Of a stretch of 64,000 nucleotides of DNA, positions 60,240 through 64,000 are shown in pieces. The notes beneath the pieces were generated by a model that was not told where the DNA came from, made no database searches, and worked only from the letters and a program-made list of their open reading frames with translations. How positions within the stretch are numbered: the stretch's first letter is position 1; each line of letters opens with the position of its first letter. Source of the DNA: Cymbidium sinense (taxonomy: Eukaryota > Streptophyta > Magnoliopsida > Asparagales > Orchidaceae); the NCBI GenBank assembly GCA_021442155.1, contig CM038222.1:110053121-110117120 (forward strand), written 5' to 3'. The position numbers and the translations under genes were made by a program.

Positions 60240-61137
60240 TTCTAAGGCATCTTTGGTATGATTACTCTCACCAACATGTTTCCTCAAATCGGAGACTTCT
60301 CATCCAATTTCATGGACTTGCTTGTTTAAGGTTTTGGAAGATTAGGATCGAGGTTGTAGGCAAAGTGGAGCATGTGAGCTTTCCGCTACCTTAATCCTCA
60401 AGCCAATTCCCCCAATTATCCTCTTCATTAAAAATGCCTTCTAAATAAGAACTTCATTAGGCTCCCCCAATGCACCCACTGTAGTACATAAACCAAAATT
60501 AAGAGAAAGATGATTGTATCCAAGAGTATTACTACCTCTAAGCATGTTATATATAAAATTATATACAATCTTCACTATATCAAATGTAAAGCCCTTTGGA
60601 ATAGCAAAATTCAAAATGGCCCCATCCTTAGTCAACTTACTAATATTACCAGTGAGCAACAACTTTATAAAAATAAAATAGTGTCAAGCCTTAGACTCTG
60701 CCATTAAGTTGGTAGTAGGAAAGTTGATAATCCTTTTCTCTTACCATTTCCACTAAATATTGGCATTTCGACCAGAAGAAAACTAAGGACATCATCAAAA
60801 TTAGGATGATTATTATAAAAGGAATGATATTGACTGTATACTATATTTTGCAAATCATAATATGCATTAATGACAGTACTATTAAAACTTAACAATTTAT
60901 GAAGAACTCCCACACTACAGGGATGATGAAGGAGTTGCTTTCGTAGTCCAGCTTCTCCCAACCTCGTTCAATGATGATCTTCTCCATGCTCCCACTAGAA
61001 TTATTGAAACTTCTCTCAAGAATGAAGTGCTTATAGATGAGCTCATATTGATTTCTCTCCTTCACTTTCACACTAACAAACCTGTTAGCATCACTTGAAG
61101 TCACCCTCCTCTTGCTAGTAAGCCTTTTGAGCTATAT
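60240..61137 (-). pseudogene. Putative plant transposon protein, degraded copy 2
   Basis: Minus strand from about 61120 reads 'TSSDANRFVSVKVKERNQYE', 'YKHFILERSFN', 'IIERGWEKLDYESNSFIIPV' and 'VWEFFINC', then after a frameshift 'LLSFNSTVINAYYDLQN'. From 60707 it reads 'ESKAWHYFIFIKLLLTGNIS', 'KLTKDGAILNFAIPKGFTFD' and 'GALGEPNEVLI'. This is the RGWE…REFY…IN-YY…TKD-AIL-AI order of the 'putative plant transposon protein' family and is homologous to copy 1 at 25.8 kb, in the opposite orientation. The start codon position is ATA where copy 1 has ATG. Stops and frameshifts make it non-functional. Confidence 0.75.
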
Positions 61138-61236
61138 GAGTATCTTCTTGGTGTGAGAAAAAGCTGAGGGAAAGAAGGCTCTAAAAATTTCTATAGTAAG
61201 GAGGTAGTAGAATGAAAAATTTGCAATCCATGGAGT

Positions 61237-61247
61237 CTATTTATAAA
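61237..61247 (-). promoter_or_regulatory. TATA box of transposon-protein copy (minus)
   Basis: Reads TTTATAAATAG on the minus strand, the same 11-mer as at 25684-25694 and at nearly the same distance (about 110 bp) from the start of the homologous frame. Confidence 0.65.
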
Positions 61248-61254
61248 CTAGGCC

Positions 61255-61800
61255 TAGCATCACAACATTACCATAATAATGCTAAGGCACTAACCCTCTC
61301 CAGTCATGAAATAAAGCACCAGTACTATAGTGCTCACATGCAGTGCCTAGGAGTTGACCATTTGGTCAAAATGATTATTGTGCTGATCAAAAAGAGCACT
61401 TATTACCATTTATTACCATTAATTTTGTAACCAACTAAAATTGAAAGAGCACATCAAATATTATTGTGGCACCATGACACTATGATGTAGTGCCACATTG
61501 CTAGTCAAAAAGTTTTTCTTATCTGTTAAATATGTTAGCCAACCTGTCATCTTATTTGAATGGTCTTTTGACTAGGGCCATAATGCTATATAGTCAACAC
61601 TGAGGCATTGACCAACCTACTTTAAAACATCCTTTATAGCACTTATAGTGTCATTGCAATCATTTTCCAACACTGAGGCCCCATCTTAATAATGCCCAAG
61701 TGCCATAATCTACAGCACCAAGGTGCTCCCCTTCATAGCGCCTAGGAGCCATACTTTCAGTACTGAGGTGCCATTCCCCAAAAGCAACATATTTATGCTC
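61255..61800 (-). repeat. GCAC-word-rich leader of copy 2
   Basis: Contains many words such as 'gcaccagtactatagtgc', 'gcaccatgacactatgatg', GCACCAAGGTGC (61715-61726) and 'agtactgaggtgcc'. Same kind of sequence as 25.2-25.7 and 27.0-27.75 kb. Non-coding. Confidence 0.55.
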
Positions 61801-61820
61801 ACTATGCGAACAACTTATAA

Positions 61821-62045
61821 TTTGTTCACCATTAAACAATTATATAAAACTTGTATTCCAAAGGGATATAAGTCCAATCTGTCGGCTTTCTAATCGGTAT
61901 AAGTCTGCCAATGCTTGTAATGTAAGCATAAGACTCTACTGATAATTTAAGGGATGTAAGACTAGTCTTCTATTTGTTCACCATTGGAACACCTATATAA
62001 ACCTAGCTTTTCAAAGGGATGTAAGTCCAATAAATATCTTCATCA
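61821..62045 (+). repeat. 152 bp tandem duplication with two TATA-like boxes
   Basis: 'tttgttcaccatt' at 61821 and again at 61973; each followed by a TATATAAA word, 'ttccaaagggatataagtcc' or 'ttcaaagggatgtaagtcc', then 'aat'. The second unit is followed by 'atcttcatcatacaaacacc' and an ATG at 62104 that opens only 12 codons before TAG. Confidence 0.7.
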
Positions 62046-62219
62046 TACAAACACCCTTACAGTAAACCTCTAGTTTCTCAGGATATCTAAGACGAAGCAA
62101 CCCATGGCTGCTAATCAGACTCTCGCTAGACATTACAGGTAGCCTTTTGATGTTGGTAGACTAGAATAATATAGTCCCAGGATGATGAAACCATGGGATC
62201 TTGATTGAGACTATTCTCC

Positions 62220-62470
62220 TATCTCCCCTTAGAAATTCATTTATGGCACATCACACACACCTTAAAATAATAATTTATATCAAGAAGATATAATTATTTT
62301 CAACCATAATCAAGAGTGCTCTCTTACTATGGTTAGAGGAATAATTAATTATGAAGGTTTGTGTTTATAGGAAGTAGAATCTGGATCAAAATAAAACCCC
62401 AAGTAATGTTAGGGAAAACCTGGTTGAATATATATCAATCTGCCTCACAAAAAACATACTCCTACCCATC
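62220..62470 (+). repeat. Large repeat unit, F orientation, end fragment
   Basis: Matches 45010-45150 and 31200-31330: 'agagtgctctctta', 'ataattaattatgaagg', 'tttataggaa'. It stands directly before Gypsy element 4 as its 3' flank, as 39.1-40.6 kb does for element 2. Confidence 0.55.
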
Positions 62471-62739
62471 TCAATAAAGATGGTGGAGACATTCTTTAAA
62501 GATGTTTTTTTTGAGTGAACAGGTTTACCAACTTATTATGATATTAAACCATCCTTGCTTTGTATAAAATGAGGTTTTGACATGCGTGAAGGTGTCTCTC
62601 TTCAAGATCTTTGAGTTCTTCCATTCGTAGTTTGGCATTCTACTCAATTATGATGTGGCCACTGATAACTATCCTTAGTGATGGGAGTTAGAATTCTATG
62701 GGAAGAATGACCGTGGACCCATAGACTAAAGAGAAACAA

Positions 62740-63200
62740 GTGGAATGTGTCAGAGTCCTATATGTGGTATGGTAAGCCCACAAGGCTTCGACTAACTGCT
62801 CATGCCACTACCATTTATTGTCATCAAGTGTCATCTTTAGAACCTGGATGAGAGTTTTATTAAAGGCCTCAGCTAACTCATTTTCCTATATGTAGTATAT
62901 GGTGGAGTGCCTCCAATCTATGCCATCTCACCTAGCAAAGTTGTAGATCTTTATGCTTTAGAATGTGATGCCATTGTCGGATATGATTCGGTGAGGTACT
63001 CTAAATCTATATACGATATGGTCCTTGAAGAACTTGAGGACATGCTGGGCCTTGAATTCCCTTAGTGGGATTAATTCTACCCATATCAAGAAGTAATATG
63101 TATTTTCTAGTATGAATCGATGACCCTCGGATGAAAGAAGATCGATCGGACCCATTATATCAGTACCCCAACACTTGAAAAACCATGAGGCTATGGTTGG
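62740..63200 (-). pseudogene. Integrase, Gypsy element 4
   Basis: Frame 62958-63155 reads 'GPIDLLSSEGHRFILENTYY', 'LREFKAQHVLKFFKDHIVYR' and 'RVPHRIISDNGITF' with the catalytic Asp of SDNG. In another frame it continues 'ENELAEAFNKTLIQVLKMTL' with the catalytic Glu region, and 'WHEQLVEALWAYHTTYRTLT' with FSLVYG after it. This is a nearly complete core, broken by a frameshift near 62940. Confidence 0.85.
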
Positions 63201-63599
63201 ATGTATATTGTTGGGTGGTTGATGTAGAACTACTTAGTACACTTGACATTGATGGTAGAGATGTGCCATGCCCATGTAGTCAGTTATCATCATCAACCAA
63301 TATTTTTTGAGTTTTTTCTATTTTGGCTTTCATCTTTAGGTCAGACTAATGAGTTCCACATAGTTTTAAATGTATCTTGGTCATAATTTTGTGGGCTTTG
63401 TGTTTGCTTAAATAATGTAACCACATGTGATCAACAGATCATTGATACAGAGTACCAGTAACTAAAGTATAAGAGTGCTTTTTCCTTAACTTGATGGGCA
63501 TGTAATTTCTCTTGAGGTAGGTTTCCTTTGTTCAAGTAGTCAATAAAGGGCGTGTCTCCAATCTAATTCTTCATCTTTTTCAATAATGGCAACCTTCCA

Positions 63600-64000
63600 T
63601 TCAAGAGTATATTTATAGATGAGTTCAACATCAATAGAAGAGAGGACTTGGTGGATATGCACTTCTATCAATATGAGCTCATCATCCAGGCATACCATCT
63701 CTTTAGAGAGCTTAGCTAAACCATCAACTATGGCATTTTCTCCTAGAGGGACCCTATAAATAGTAACCTCTGGGATTTAGGCTAGCAACTTCATAGTGTA
63801 TTTGTGGTAATGATGGAGTTTAGGATTGAGGACTTTGTAAGTTCCAGTGATTTGGTTGACCACTAATTATGAGTCCCCAAAGATTTTGATGTCTTAAATG
63901 CTAAAAAAGATAACTAACTCCAGACTGGCGATTAAAAACTTTTATTCATCTTCATTATTTCTAAATGGTTCTGATATATGATATGAGAATCATAATATCT
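63600..64000 (-). pseudogene. Archaeal-type RNase H, Gypsy element 4 (partial)
   Basis: Minus strand gives 'KIFGDS' and, after one stop, 'LVVNQITGTYKVLNPKLHHY' (63.8-63.9), then 'PEVTIYRVPLGENAIVDGLA' followed by KLSKE (63.7-63.77). The usual Tat form is FGDSQLVVNQ…RVPRxENA-ADALAKLA. The catalytic Asp of GDS is present. The start lies outside the window. Confidence 0.75.

Larger units (their letters stand above)
62600..64000 (-). mobile_element. Ty3/Gypsy (Tat-like) retrotransposon remnant 4, cut by window end
   Basis: Minus strand shows integrase (62.7-63.2) and, above it, archaeal-type RNase H (63.6-64.0); reverse transcriptase and the rest would lie beyond 64000. Compared with elements 1 and 2 it keeps longer readable motifs, yet stops are present. 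Confidence 0.85.

Overview
The window looks like nuclear DNA of a flowering plant. It is very AT-rich, holds one intron-containing host gene, and is otherwise packed with decayed plant-type retroelements (Ty3/Gypsy, RTE and L1 LINEs), a long-TIR DNA element and microsatellites. The one gene is a large ankyrin-bearing SQUAMOSA promoter-binding-protein-like (SPL) factor. From memory it most resembles monocot SPL6-type proteins, so a monocot is my best guess; the species cannot be fixed from this sequence.

Layout. 1-3000: AT-rich DNA and a ~2.5 kb element with ~600 bp terminal inverted repeats, carrying an RTE LINE 3' end inside it. 4401-8330: a direct pair of ~830-840 bp LTR-like repeats (TG...CA) around an apparently non-coding interior built from three tandem-repeat families and long AT microsatellites. 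8331-10060: AT-rich, no gene. 10070-16100: the SPL gene, ten coding exons giving a 1080-residue protein, with a GC-rich promoter, several upstream ORFs, a GC-AG intron and a LINE scrap in intron 1. 16100-19700: AT-rich DNA, an L1 remnant and a 61 bp LINE insertion inside it with a perfect 15 bp target-site duplication.

From about 19700 to the end the window is a nest of old retroelements. Four Gypsy pol remnants (20.2-25.1, 40.8-43.8, 47.5-53.5 and 62.6-64.0 kb) all read on the minus strand; three show the second (archaeal-type) RNase H typical of the Tat clade. None is intact. Two inverted copies of a single-ORF 'putative plant transposon protein' (about 25.8-26.9 kb plus; 60.2-61.1 kb minus) keep the same TATA box and lie in DNA unusually rich in short palindromic words of the type GCACC..GGTGC. 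A multi-kilobase non-coding repeat unit is present in both orientations across 28-62 kb and appears to supply the flanks of the Gypsy remnants.

The only product likely to work together with other cell components is the SPL factor. The rest is best read as genome-expansion debris, with some preserved regulatory-looking pieces (TATA boxes, hairpins, palindromes). I found no RNA gene, no CRISPR array and nothing that is convincingly a new biological system.
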